From Streptomyces sp. NRRL S-118 (GTDB taxonomy: Bacteria; Actinomycetota; Actinomycetes; Streptomycetales; Streptomycetaceae), in the NCBI RefSeq assembly GCF_000716335.1, contig NZ_KL591003.1, positions 444,261-508,260 of the forward strand: a stretch of 64,000 nucleotides of DNA, given 5' to 3'. The translations under genes were made by a program, and so were the position numbers. The notes below the pieces were generated by a model. That model searched no databases and was not told the DNA's origin. It was given only the letters and a program-made list of their open reading frames with translations. Positions 22,818 through 31,804 of the stretch are shown piece by piece (within the stretch, counting starts at the first letter, position 1; the number at the start of each line of letters is the position of its first letter).

Positions 22818-25800
22818 TCAGCCGAGCCCGAGTCCCCAGTTCTGCCCGCCGTTTCGCTTCATCTGCAGCATGACCTTCTGGATCTCCCGGGCGACCGCCT
22901 GCGGGTCCATGGCGCCGTGGATGTGGAACTCGGCGTTGATCTCTCGTACCGTTCCGCCCACGGCAACGCCTCTACCTGCGGAAACGTGCGTCATTCCGCG
23001 TGGCGCCATCCGGGATGCCACCGCGGTGACGGTCCGGTCCAGCGCGGGCAGGCCCTCGGTCATGCCGACGGCGAGACCCTGCGTGGAGTACCGGCCCAGC
23101 TCCGCCATGACGCGGCTCGGGCTCTTGATACCGAGGGCCTTCTTGATCGCACGCTGCATCGACTTGGCGAGGTCGAGCATGGCTTTCTCGATGGCCGTCC
23201 GCTGGGACATCAGCCCGTCGAGATAGCCGCGGCCGGCCTGCTTGCCGGTGTCGTACATCGCGTCGGCTCCGGCGCGGCCCATGGCCTGGGTCGCGTCATC
23301 GAGCTGGCCTTGCAGGCTGTTGACCTGCCGCAGGGCCGAGGTGCCCGCGCCGGCCAGCGCACTGGCGTAGGCGTAGCCGGACTCCGGGCCCATGTTCAGG
23401 ATCTGCTGCAGCAGCCCCTTGTTCAGCCCCCGCTTGGCGAGGATCTGCACGTAGCGGGTGAACTGCTGGATCCTGGCGAGCTTCTGGCCGAGGCCGCTGG
23501 TGATTCCGCCGAGTGTCACCTCCTCGTCGGACATGCCGAGGTTGGACAGGCCGGCGGACTGTCGCGCCGAGGTGATGAGCCCGGTCGCGAACTCTCCCGC
23601 CTGCTTGATCTTCGCGGTGATCGCATCCCGCTGAGCGGCCAGCGACTGCAGCCGGGTGTTCGTCCGATTCACGCTGGCGATCAGGCGGTCGTCCAGCGTG
23701 GTGCGCTGCCCGCGGAACGCGTTCGCGATGTCCTTGGCCAGATCCTTCGCCGTGGCGCTGATCTGCGCCCGGGTGGCGAGCAGGCCCTTGATCAGCCCCG
23801 CGCCGACGTCCTTCGCGATCTCGATCATCGCCCTCGACGGGGAGGCGATCTGGAGCTCAGCCCGCACGCCTGTGGTGACGGCTGAGGCCATGACCCGTGC
23901 GGCGAAAGCTACCTGCCCTGTCGCCCCTGTAAGCCCGCCTGCGAGCCCTGCAGCGGCCGCCGCGCCTGCGCCTCGCATTCCGGCGTCCTGGCCCAGCGTG
24001 CCCGCGTTCAGGGCGTCCAGGAACGCCAGGCCGTACCGGTCCACCGAGCGGGCCCGGATGACGTACTCGCCGTCTGACAGCAGGGTGGGGATGGAGTCCG
24101 ATGTCGATGTGCCCGGGCCGGTGACGAGACCGCCGCTCGCCTTACCCGGAAGAGCCCACGGGTTCATCTGGCTGGCGGACGGTGCCGGACCGACGTTGAC
24201 GAACTTGCTGTACGACGTGACGTAGGTCGTGGCGGTCTTACCGTCCAGCGCATCCAGCCTGTCCCGAGCCGTCCGCAGCGCGGCTTCAAGTTGCGCAATG
24301 TTGGCCTTGACCTGCGCCTTTCGGGCATCGGGGACGGTCTTCAGCTGCGCCCGCGCGTCCTTGAGCTTCCTCTCAAGATCCGTCTTGTCCGCCCGCAGCA
24401 TCGCGGTCTTGTCCGGGGTGCGGAGGATCTGCCCGGCCAGCGCTGCGGCTTCTTCCTTGCTGCGGGCCATCCCTAGCGTCGACTTGTCCAGCGCCCCACG
24501 GCCGCGCTCCCAGACCTCGATGGCGGCCTGCCAGGACCCTGTCTGCGCGTAGACGCTCTCCATGGCGCGCATCGTCGTCGCGCCGATGGCGTCGAGCGCC
24601 GCGTTGTTCTCCCGGCCGGCCGCGGTGTTCTCGTCCAGGGTGCGGCCGTTGCGCCGCAGCGCCTCGCTGGCCATGTCGATGGCGGACTCCATGGACCGCA
24701 CGTCACCACGGGACTGCAGGTAGGCGCTGTTCAAGGCGTGGACGCTTTGGGTGAGCCCATCGGCGGCGAGCTTCTGCGCTGCGAGCTTGGCCTGTACGGC
24801 CTGCGCTTGCTGCCCGAATACGCCCATCGACTGCGCGGCCAGCTGCTGCTCGGCCTTGATGGAGGCAACGGCCGCCTTGTACTGCGGGAACAGGCTGGTG
24901 ACCTCCGCCGCGCTGCGCCCGCTCGCCTTCAGCGCGGCTTCGAATCGGGCGAACTGCTGCGCCGCCAGGTCGGCGTGCCCGGACGTGGCCAGCTGCGCGA
25001 AGCTCTGGTCGAACGCGCTCAGCTCGCCTTCCATCGCGGTCAGGGACTTGGTGCCGTTGACCAGGCCGTCGACCTTCTTGGCCAAGTCACCGACGCCTGC
25101 GCCGGCAGGGATGAGCTTGAGGAACGGCTGCGCGGCATCCAGGTCACCGCTGGCCTGCCGCATCTGGTTGACCCGCGCGACGAACCCGTCCATGTCGCCG
25201 AACGTCTTCCTCAGCTCGCCCCCGAAGCGGCCTGCCGCCCCCAGCTCCTTGAGTGACGTGGTGAGCTTGTCGACGTCCGGGGGCGCCACCTTGGCCCGCT
25301 CGTTCAGCTCCATGAGGGCGATGAGAAGCAGGCCGATACCCGTACCCGCTACGGCCGCCTTGGCGCCCCGCGACATGGCCCCGAAGGCGGCAGCAAGCCC
25401 GTTGACACGCCCGGTCGCACCGGCGGCCGCGGTCTGCATGGCGAGCACCGACGCGCCGAACCCCGCCATCGCGGTACGGGCGGCGCCCAGCCCGAGAGCC
25501 GCCAGGCGCACCGCCTTGATGGCGAGCGCCAGCTGCAGCAACAGGGCGATGGCGCCGGGCGGGACGGCGGCCACGATGCCCGAGAGCGCGTTGATGACCG
25601 CCAGCATGCCGCCGCCGGCCTGCGCGGCCCCCTCCAGGAGGTTCCCGAGGGCCTGACCGATGTTGGACAGGGTGTCGCCGACGACGGGCCCGTGCTGGCG
25701 GGCGTAGTCCATGAAGCGTTCCAGCCCGCCGCCGACCTGTCCCGCGTCCAGTCGGGTCAGGAACGACACCAGGGCGCTGTTCGCGCGCCGCATCGTGCTC

Positions 25801-26525
25801 TGCGAGAACTCGCCGAAGCGTTTCATCAGCCGGTCGAAGCCCGGGGAGGCGACCGCCCCGCCTGCGATGGTGACGAGCCTGTCGAGTTCCTTGGACGTGC
25901 CGCGTACAGCGGGGGTCAGCTTCGGCATGATGGCGCCCAGGACGGCCATGCCCTTGGTCAGCGGCGCCATCGTGTCGCCGGACAGGCTGTCCGACCAGCC
26001 CTTGTACTGGTCCTTCAGGATGCCGACCGCTACGGCTGCTTCACGGGTGGCGGGCGGTAGCTTCGCCATCTGCCGCACATAGGCGGTGTGCGCGGCAATG
26101 GCCTCCTGGGAGCGGGCACCGGACTGCGCTACCGCATCCTCGTACTTCTGCTGCGCCTGCGCGGCTTCCTTCATGGCCGAGACCTGCGGGCCCAGAGCGA
26201 GCGCGTAGGCCGCTGTGGCGGCGCCCACCGCCGTGACACCGGCCGCCAGGGGCGCCATGGCCGCGGCCGCGGGGATGGCCGCGGGGGCCAGCGACAGCAG
26301 CGACTTGCGCAGCACGTCGACAGTCTGGCCGCTCTGCCCTGTCGCCCTGTCCATGGACGCCAGGCTCTGCACGGTCGTGTTCGCCATGCGGTTGACGGCG
26401 GCCTCGCTGGTGGTGGCCGCCGCGGTCAGGCGCCGCGCTAGGCGGTTTGCTGAGTCCCCGGCCCCGTCGAGGACCCGGCTCAGCCGGTCCTGTCCGGTGA
26501 GAACGAAGTTGAGTCTGTCCGACAT
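22818..26525 (-). CDS. Phage tail tape-measure-like protein (isolated)
   Basis: At 1235 aa this is the largest gene of the element. The N-terminal SDRLNFVLTGQDRLSRVLDGAG and a long Ala/Gln-rich helical body with hydrophobic segments (about 75-110 and 320-345) are typical of tape-measure proteins. So are the C-terminal signatures SGGLVTGPGTSTSDSIPTLL followed by GEYVIRA, IASPSRAMIEIAKDVG and IKSPSRVMAELGRY. If used in a siphovirus it would fit a tail near 185 nm (about 0.15 nm per residue). No other virion gene accompanies it. Its start ATG follows GGAGG. Function inside this element is unknown. Confidence 0.85.
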   Translation of the reverse strand: MSDRLNFVLTGQDRLSRVLDGAGDSANRLARRLTAAATTSEAAVNRMANTTVQSLASMDRATGQSGQTVDVLRKSLLSLAPAAIPAAAAMAPLAAGVTAVGAATAAYALALGPQVSAMKEAAQAQQKYEDAVAQSGARSQEAIAAHTAYVRQMAKLPPATREAAVAVGILKDQYKGWSDSLSGDTMAPLTKGMAVLGAIMPKLTPAVRGTSKELDRLVTIAGGAVASPGFDRLMKRFGEFSQSTMRRANSALVSFLTRLDAGQVGGGLERFMDYARQHGPVVGDTLSNIGQALGNLLEGAAQAGGGMLAVINALSGIVAAVPPGAIALLLQLALAIKAVRLAALGLGAARTAMAGFGASVLAMQTAAAGATGRVNGLAAAFGAMSRGAKAAVAGTGIGLLLIALMELNERAKVAPPDVDKLTTSLKELGAAGRFGGELRKTFGDMDGFVARVNQMRQASGDLDAAQPFLKLIPAGAGVGDLAKKVDGLVNGTKSLTAMEGELSAFDQSFAQLATSGHADLAAQQFARFEAALKASGRSAAEVTSLFPQYKAAVASIKAEQQLAAQSMGVFGQQAQAVQAKLAAQKLAADGLTQSVHALNSAYLQSRGDVRSMESAIDMASEALRRNGRTLDENTAAGRENNAALDAIGATTMRAMESVYAQTGSWQAAIEVWERGRGALDKSTLGMARSKEEAAALAGQILRTPDKTAMLRADKTDLERKLKDARAQLKTVPDARKAQVKANIAQLEAALRTARDRLDALDGKTATTYVTSYSKFVNVGPAPSASQMNPWALPGKASGGLVTGPGTSTSDSIPTLLSDGEYVIRARSVDRYGLAFLDALNAGTLGQDAGMRGAGAAAAAGLAGGLTGATGQVAFAARVMASAVTTGVRAELQIASPSRAMIEIAKDVGAGLIKGLLATRAQISATAKDLAKDIANAFRGQRTTLDDRLIASVNRTNTRLQSLAAQRDAITAKIKQAGEFATGLITSARQSAGLSNLGMSDEEVTLGGITSGLGQKLARIQQFTRYVQILAKRGLNKGLLQQILNMGPESGYAYASALAGAGTSALRQVNSLQGQLDDATQAMGRAGADAMYDTGKQAGRGYLDGLMSQRTAIEKAMLDLAKSMQRAIKKALGIKSPSRVMAELGRYSTQGLAVGMTEGLPALDRTVTAVASRMAPRGMTHVSAGRGVAVGGTVREINAEFHIHGAMDPQAVAREIQKVMLQMKRNGGQNWGLGLG

Positions 26526-26550
26526 GACGCCTCCACACTCGGCCCACGGG

Positions 26551-26585
26551 TGAATGCGTCCATTCAGCCCATTGCCTATATCATA
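26551..26585 (-). promoter_or_regulatory. Candidate promoter and operator of the tape-measure-like gene
   Basis: On the minus strand TATGAT (complement of 26580-26585) is a near-consensus -10 in an unusually AT-rich patch. Downstream of the expected start site lies TGAATG-cgtc-CATTCA (26551-26566), a perfect 6-bp inverted repeat 26 bp before the ATG. No convincing -35 is present. The gene therefore seems to have its own, separately controlled promoter. Confidence 0.5.
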
Positions 26586-26623
26586 GATTCATTCATGCCG
26601 GGGAATCGGGTGCGAGGCATGAG

Positions 26624-26660
26624 GAAACCCCCACCGCAACGGCCCTGCGGTGGGGGTTTC
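26624..26660. terminator. 15-bp perfect hairpin upstream of the tape-measure gene
   Basis: GAAACCCCCACCGCA (26624-26638), a 7-nt loop and TGCGGTGGGGGTTTC (26646-26660) form a perfect 15-bp stem, followed on the plus strand by TT. Together with the next hairpin it isolates the tape-measure gene from the transfer operon. It could act in either direction. Confidence 0.75.
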
Positions 26661-26785
26661 TTGGCCTCATGGAACACGGCCGGGCCCCCGGCCTGGGCCC
26701 CTCTACCCGCCTTACCTCGCAGGTCACAGGCCCTTACCACCCCCGTGACCGGGGTAAAGGGCCCCCGCTACTTTCAGCGCCCACG

Positions 26786-26823
26786 AAAAAGGGGCCGGAC
26801 CCGTCGATGACGGGCCCGGCCCC
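26786..26823 (-). terminator. Rho-independent terminator of the transfer operon
   Basis: A hairpin spanning 26791-26823 (GGGGCCGG/CCGGCCCC outer stem, CCCGTC/GACGGG inner stem, one mismatch) is followed on the minus strand by five T (26786-26790). It lies 26 bp after the traB-like stop codon. This canonical structure is rare in such GC-rich DNA. Confidence 0.85.
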
Positions 26824-26848
26824 GGGCGGTCGGTAGAGGGGAGCCCCT

Positions 26849-28981
26849 CTACCCGGTGATCGGTACGGCGTCCTCGATGTCGCGCCGCTGGTATCCGGCG
26901 CCGTTCTCGCCGCTGATCTTCACCTGCTTGCTGGTGCGCTTCACCCCCGCCAGCTCGAGTTCCTTCGCGAGCTTCTCCGCATCCCAGTCGCCGTAGGTGT
27001 CCTCGTCTAGGTTCGCCAGCCGCTGCAGCAGGTCGCGGGTGAACATGCGGGGCGAGTGCTGCATGCACTCCAGGACATCGGAGATGACCGGAGGGATCCG
27101 GTAGCCGTGCTCGGCGGCTGCCGCGGTGACGTCGCCGGCCGCGTCGCCGGTCAGCTGCCCGATCTCCTGGCGCATCGCCCGGCCCTTGGCGCACAGGGCG
27201 TTGAACTCGGCCGTGGTCAGCAGGTCGTTCTTGACCGTGGCGAACGACGCCGGCCCGGTGACCAGGACCACGACTCCCTTGTGGTCCTCCGAGAGCACCG
27301 ACGCGTCCGCGCCCATGGACGCTTTGCCCTTGCCGAGCACCATGTCTGAGGACGTCTGGTCTGTGACCTGCGTGCACGCCCGGATGGTGATGATCTCGCG
27401 CAGCTTCGTCGGGACGCTCTCGGCGTCCGGGCGCTGGGAGGCGTAGTTGGAGATGAACCCGGCGGCCGGACCGCGCCGTGCGATGCGCGCCATGTCGTCA
27501 ATCACCTGCTTGCGGCGCTTCTCGTCACTGATCGCGATGAACGCTTCCTGCAGCTCATCGACGGTGAAGAAGATGAACGGCATCTGATGCTTCTCCACGA
27601 TCTGCGGGGTCAGCTTGCCTTCGGGGCAGATGGACGTCGGCAGCTCCCGCAGGATCGCAAAGCGGCGTTCCATCTCGGTGAGCAGCTCGGCGAGCATCGC
27701 CTCGAACGCCTCGATGGCGTCGTCTTCGGCTCCGAGGACCAGGCGGTGGGCGACCTGCCGCATCTGCATCCAGTCCTGCCCGCCCTTGAAGTCGGCGACG
27801 TAGTGCCGTACCCACGGATCGAGCAGGCCGGCCGCTGTCATCAGGCGCTGTGTGAACGTCTTGCCCCGGCGGGGCAGGCCGCCGAAGAACATCGACTGCC
27901 ACACCACCGGCACGCTCACCCGGGTACCGCGGGCGTCCTGCCCGAACGGGATCGGGTCCCAGATCGAGAAGCGGTCCATCTTCGCCAGCGCCGACGGCAC
28001 CGGCTCGGCCAGGTACGGGTCATCGTCCGCGACCCACATCGACACGCGGCCCGCGTTGCCGCCCTGCGCGGCGCGCACCCGCGACATGACCACCTGGATC
28101 TCGTCTACGCCGAGCTCGGCGGCGATGGTGGTCCGCTTGGCCAGCACATCCGCAGCAGTCTTCCCGCCACCACGCGGCAGGTCGAAGACCACAGCCCACC
28201 CGCGGCCGTCCCGGACCGGGCCCATGACGCAGGAGACCTTCGGCCCGTCGTCGTCGCCCTTGCCGCTTTTCAGGAGGCCGGCGGCGCGCAGCGCGTCATT
28301 CAGCTGCTGGGCGGACATGTCCACGCGCAGCGGCGGCGAGGCGTGGTCGAGCAGCGTGGCGTCCTTCCCGCGGCCCAGGTACGCCATCGGCACCGCGACG
28401 GCGGAGGCGATGCCCAGCTGCAGCACCGGGGGCGCCAGGGCGATGCCCAGCGCGGCCGCGGCGACCGACACCCCGGCCGCGCCCCAGCGCCAGCGGCGCG
28501 TCTCCGTGCGGGCCCGGTGTGCCATCTGGTGCCGCAGCGCCAGCTCGGCGTCCTCCGGCTTGTCCTTCACCTGCGCGGCCAGCGCCCGAACCGTGTTCGT
28601 GTGGTCCTTCGCCGACAGCACCGGCCACAGTCCGCGGCACGCCCGGTAGAACCCGCGGGCGACCAGCCACACCGTCTTGAACAGGTACTTCGGTGTTCGA
28701 ACGGCGTGGTATCGGGCGTGCCACCAGCACAGCCGCCCCAGCGCTGTGACGTTCGCCTGGATCGACTTCCACGAGCGGGCCCACACCGGCAGCACCGGCG
28801 CGTCCGGGACGGTCAGCCAGTCCGCCAGCGGGTTGTCCGGGCGGTCAACCGCCTCCACCTTGGCGGGTTCTGAGGGGATCCCCTGAGAAGCTTCGTCACT
28901 GGCGACGGTGTGCTGCGGCTTGAGCAGGTTCACCTTCACGACCGGGTGACCGTTGACGGGCCGGTCGAGAACTTCCGTCAT
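26849..28981 (-). CDS. FtsK/SpoIIIE-type DNA translocase (TraB/TraSA-like conjugation protein)
   Basis: The 710-aa protein has an N-terminal cytoplasmic part, a basic region (about 85-130) and hydrophobic segments at about 166-205. An FtsK-like ATPase follows, with Walker A GGLPRRGKTF near 364-373 and Walker B FIFFTVDELQ near 470. The C-terminal region DTYGDWDAEKLAKELELAGVKRTSKQVKI resembles the winged-helix gamma domain that reads DNA in TraB proteins. Actinomycete elements move double-stranded DNA between mycelia with a single such pump, so this is the likely transfer protein. It lies last in the leftward operon. Confidence 0.9.
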   Translation of the reverse strand: MTEVLDRPVNGHPVVKVNLLKPQHTVASDEASQGIPSEPAKVEAVDRPDNPLADWLTVPDAPVLPVWARSWKSIQANVTALGRLCWWHARYHAVRTPKYLFKTVWLVARGFYRACRGLWPVLSAKDHTNTVRALAAQVKDKPEDAELALRHQMAHRARTETRRWRWGAAGVSVAAAALGIALAPPVLQLGIASAVAVPMAYLGRGKDATLLDHASPPLRVDMSAQQLNDALRAAGLLKSGKGDDDGPKVSCVMGPVRDGRGWAVVFDLPRGGGKTAADVLAKRTTIAAELGVDEIQVVMSRVRAAQGGNAGRVSMWVADDDPYLAEPVPSALAKMDRFSIWDPIPFGQDARGTRVSVPVVWQSMFFGGLPRRGKTFTQRLMTAAGLLDPWVRHYVADFKGGQDWMQMRQVAHRLVLGAEDDAIEAFEAMLAELLTEMERRFAILRELPTSICPEGKLTPQIVEKHQMPFIFFTVDELQEAFIAISDEKRRKQVIDDMARIARRGPAAGFISNYASQRPDAESVPTKLREIITIRACTQVTDQTSSDMVLGKGKASMGADASVLSEDHKGVVVLVTGPASFATVKNDLLTTAEFNALCAKGRAMRQEIGQLTGDAAGDVTAAAAEHGYRIPPVISDVLECMQHSPRMFTRDLLQRLANLDEDTYGDWDAEKLAKELELAGVKRTSKQVKISGENGAGYQRRDIEDAVPITG

Positions 28982-29072
28982 GATGGTCTCTCCTCACTGC
29001 TCCCCACGGGGAGCGGTTGGGCACGGGGCGGCCGGCGTACCTGGCCGGTGGGGCGGCCGCCCCGTGGCGTAG

Positions 29073-29243
29073 CTACTTGCTCTTCTCTTCGCGCTTGCGG
29101 GCGCCGTCGATGACCCGCTCGACCTTGCGCTGCAGGTCTGCCTGGTGGACGTTGTCGCCCGCGAGCTGCCGCTTGCACATGCGGCCCACGTACCAGGCGA
29201 CCCGCGCTTTCTCGGCGGCCGTCAGCCGCGGCTCGGCGGTCAC
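29073..29243 (-). CDS. Small element protein, 56 aa
   Basis: The frame starts at a GTG overlapping the previous stop (GTGA) and encodes TAEPRLTAAEKARVAWYVGRMCKRQLAGDNVHQADLQRKVERVIDGARKREEKSK, a basic helical protein. No family is recognised. Position directly before the translocase gene suggests a transfer or spread accessory. Confidence 0.55.
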   Translation of the reverse strand: MTAEPRLTAAEKARVAWYVGRMCKRQLAGDNVHQADLQRKVERVIDGARKREEKSK

Positions 29244-29401
29244 TTGGTGCCCCCGGCGGCGTGCTCCTCGGCGATCCGGATCGTGGCGATCGTCTCCGCC
29301 AGCTCGACCATGCTGGCCGTGGGCCGCACACCCCACTCCTCGAGGAGCTCAATCGCCCGGGTGGTGTGCGCTTCGGCGTCCGGGTACTGGCTGCTGCTCA
29401 T
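29240..29401 (-). CDS. Small element protein, 53 aa
   Basis: An ATG preceded by AGGAAGGA opens MSSSQYPDAEAHTTRAIELLEEWG, then ASMVELAETIATIRIAEEHAAGG. The protein is acidic and helical, and its stop overlaps the next start. Unknown function; part of the leftward transfer operon. Confidence 0.55.
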   Translation of the reverse strand: MSSSQYPDAEAHTTRAIELLEEWGVRPTASMVELAETIATIRIAEEHAAGGTK

Positions 29402-29479
29402 GGCGTTCCTTCCTGGGCCGGACTGTCCGGCTCCCCTCACCGCCCGTGCGAGACGGGCGGATCGGGCAGCCGCCAGCGG

Positions 29480-30382
29480 CTACAGGTAGCCGTTGCGCAG
29501 CCGCTTGGACTCGCGCCGGACGGTCGCCGCGACGGACTCCGGATTGGCGTCCGGGAGCATGCGCAGGATCTCCGCGGCCGCCGCCTTCGGCTCCGCGCCG
29601 GCCGTCAGCTGCTTACGCGCCAGCTCGGCGATGCTCACCCCGGCTTCGGGCAGTGTCCGAACCGTGTTCGCGCTGGCCAGCGGCACCGCCACCGGCTCGG
29701 CGTCGACAAGCTCAACCTCAGGTTCGGACGTGTCCGCCGGGCGCTCGGTGAGCTCGTCCAGCTCGTGCAAGGTCCGCTCCGCGGCCAGGATCTCCAGCCG
29801 CGCACGCGCCTCCGCCGCAGCGGCCTGGCGGCGTACACCGGCGATCGCCAGCTGCGCGTTCGCCTTCGAGATCTCCGCCGCCACCCACTGCTGATCGGCT
29901 GCGGACAGATCCTTGTGGACGAACCGCATGATGCCCATCCACAGCACCTTTGCCACCATCGACACCGCGGCACCGATGACCGCCAGGGCGACCGACCCGG
30001 CCAGCAGGCCGTGCCACAGGATCGCGCCCATCGTCACCAGCAGCAGGCCCCAGCCCATCCAGGTGGAGAATGCGCGCTTCTTCGGATCGAAGCGGCTCAG
30101 CCACTCCAGCAGGATGTTCACCAACCAGGACAGGTCGAACAGGATCGCCGCGGCGAACCCGACGCCACCGCCCAGCAGGGCGCCGATGCTCACCGTTGAC
30201 CAGACGATCGCGACCGCCGTCAGCGCCAGCACCAGGCCGGATGCCGCACGGATCGCCAGCGCGTCCATGTCCCGGGGCAGGACTGGGATGCGGACCCGGT
30301 AGGTCTCCTCGTAGTCGTGCGAGACGCCACCGATGGTGCGGGTGGCCGGCCGCGTCCGCTTCTCCTCGCGAAACTTCAGCAT
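29480..30382 (-). CDS. SpdB-like multi-pass membrane protein (spread/transfer)
   Basis: A 300-aa protein with four hydrophobic segments between about 40 and 155 (GLVLALTAVAIVW, GGGVGFAAAILFDLSWLVNILL, WGLLLVTMGAILWHGLL, ALAVIGAAVSMVAKVLWMGI), a long charged coiled-coil-like stretch (AAEISKANAQLAIAGV, then EARARLEILAAERTLHELDEL), and a cytoplasmic tail with an HTH-like repeat region. This matches SpdB-type proteins of Streptomyces plasmids that help plasmid spread along hyphae. The ATG overlaps the preceding stop. Confidence 0.75.
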   Translation of the reverse strand: MLKFREEKRTRPATRTIGGVSHDYEETYRVRIPVLPRDMDALAIRAASGLVLALTAVAIVWSTVSIGALLGGGVGFAAAILFDLSWLVNILLEWLSRFDPKKRAFSTWMGWGLLLVTMGAILWHGLLAGSVALAVIGAAVSMVAKVLWMGIMRFVHKDLSAADQQWVAAEISKANAQLAIAGVRRQAAAAEARARLEILAAERTLHELDELTERPADTSEPEVELVDAEPVAVPLASANTVRTLPEAGVSIAELARKQLTAGAEPKAAAAEILRMLPDANPESVAATVRRESKRLRNGYL

Positions 30383-30576
30383 GAGTCCTCGACTCCTTCA
30401 GCGGCACGCACCACCAGGTGCGCGGCAAGGCAGATGCCCTCACGGTCAAGGCGCTCGCTCGCTTCGAGGAGCGCGGCCATCAGGGCGGGAACAGGGGGAA
30501 GGCGCCGGGCCGACCGGCACACCGCATGCAGGGCGGCATGCTCAGTCGGGCGGCGTACAGGCCAGCGGGAGCTCAC
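30376..30576 (-). CDS. Small element protein, 66 aa
   Basis: The GTG start overlaps the preceding stop in GTGA, and the stop overlaps the SpdB-like start. The protein (SSRWPVRRPTEHAALHAVCRSARR, PVPALMAALLEASERLDREG, ICLAAHLVVRAAEGVEDS) is helical. A longer reading upstream is antisense-like text within the neighbouring gene and was not used. Unknown function. Confidence 0.5.
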   Translation of the reverse strand: MSSRWPVRRPTEHAALHAVCRSARRLPPVPALMAALLEASERLDREGICLAAHLVVRAAEGVEDSC

Positions 30577-31166
30577 CGGGCGTCCCTCAGGGCGGCGAGA
30601 CGGCGAGCGGCGGCACGAAGGACCGACGCGTGCTCGACCAGCGCCGCCGCGAGCTTGTCCAGCCCCGGCGGATCCAGCTCCACGGCCTGATCCTCGAAGT
30701 CGACCGCCAGCACCAGGTCCGGGCGTGTCGGCGAGAACGGCCGCTGCATCAGGTACGCGGAAAGCAGCGTCGCCGGACCCTGCTCCTGCCCGACGTTGAA
30801 CACCATGTAGGAGTCCTCCGCCTGGTGCTGGATGTCCGAGCGGTACCCGCCCTGCGCGTGCCGGCCGTTGCACCACGCCGGCTCGTCCACCACCACCGTG
30901 CCGTGGTCCCGGGTCTCGATCGTCACCCGGCCGCCGGCGACCGGGGCCATCGGCGCCACGTACAGCGGCTCATCCGCCCACGTGCGGCCCAGCACGTCCC
31001 AGTGCTCTTCGTGCATCCCGCGGTTCCAGATGCAGGGGAAACCGGGCCGGCCCGGCTGACGCGCCCCGCACACCGCCGGGTCACCCTCCAGGGCGCCCTG
31101 GTGCCAGGCCCACGCCTCCGCGGACACACCCTCCAGCGGGCCCTGCCCGCCGTCCTCGGCGCTCAC
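30573..31166 (-). CDS. DUF6907-like element protein
   Basis: The 197-aa frame starts at GTG within a GTGA overlap. The middle carries DEPAWCNGRHAQGGYRSDIQHQAEDSYMVF, resembling the C-W-C-x-G/D-H zinc-like motif of DUF6907, a domain common in Streptomyces plasmid and integrative-element genes. The C-terminus has a helical PPGLDKLAAALVEHASVLR region. The upstream neighbour has the same kind of motif. Function unknown. Confidence 0.55.
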   Translation of the reverse strand: MSAEDGGQGPLEGVSAEAWAWHQGALEGDPAVCGARQPGRPGFPCIWNRGMHEEHWDVLGRTWADEPLYVAPMAPVAGGRVTIETRDHGTVVVDEPAWCNGRHAQGGYRSDIQHQAEDSYMVFNVGQEQGPATLLSAYLMQRPFSPTRPDLVLAVDFEDQAVELDPPGLDKLAAALVEHASVLRAAARRLAALRDAR

Positions 31167-31684
31167 GCCTGCACCTGCTTGCGGTACTCGGCGCGCAGCT
31201 CGACCAGCTGGGCGTGCACGGCGCGCATCCGCTTCAGGCGGGACTCCAGCATGTTGATGACGGTCGCGAACCCGTCCGGGTCCAGGCCCTCCACCCAGTG
31301 GTCGTCAACCATCTCCAGCTCGACGTGCGGGAGACGCTGCGCGAGGTGCTTGTCGAACGGGCGGACGTTCAGCGTCATGCCCAGCACGCGGAACTCCTCC
31401 GCCTGCCCGTCAGCGTTGATCGGCAGCGTCAGGTCCTGTACCTGCGACTGGCACCAGACGTCTTCGGCGTAGCTGGGCGTCTCGACGTCGCTGCTGTGGT
31501 CCATCTCGCAGCCACGCATGCAGGTGAACGTCTTCTGCTCGCCGGTGGCGCGGTCGGTGAACGTCCACGTGCGGGGCGCCAGCGGCTCGACCGTGGCGGC
31601 CGTCGGCTGCGTAGGGATCGCCGGCAGGAACGGCTTGACCAGCCCTCCAGACGGGCGGAAGTTCTCGGGTACGGTGATGCTCAT
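31163..31684 (-). CDS. DUF6907-like element protein, first gene of the transfer operon
   Basis: A 173-aa protein beginning MSITVPENFRPSGG, with GGGAG-type ribosome-binding text upstream (GAGGGAGT). It carries CMRGCEMDHSSDVETPSYAEDVWC, similar to the Cys-Cys-DH motif of DUF6907, followed by a beta-rich part and a helical MLESRLKRMRAVHAQLVELRAEYRKQ tail. A longer frame upstream is unconserved. It heads the leftward operon controlled by the operator region near 31800. Confidence 0.6.
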   Translation of the reverse strand: MSITVPENFRPSGGLVKPFLPAIPTQPTAATVEPLAPRTWTFTDRATGEQKTFTCMRGCEMDHSSDVETPSYAEDVWCQSQVQDLTLPINADGQAEEFRVLGMTLNVRPFDKHLAQRLPHVELEMVDDHWVEGLDPDGFATVINMLESRLKRMRAVHAQLVELRAEYRKQVQA

Positions 31685-31804
31685 GGTTCGACTCCCTCTA
31701 TGCCAGGGATCGGATCTCAGGCCCCGGCAGCGGTGTTCCAGCACCCGCCGGGGTCGCCCCGTTTTTCCGGAGCGGTGGTTCTATCTAACAGCATGCGTTC
31801 CTAG

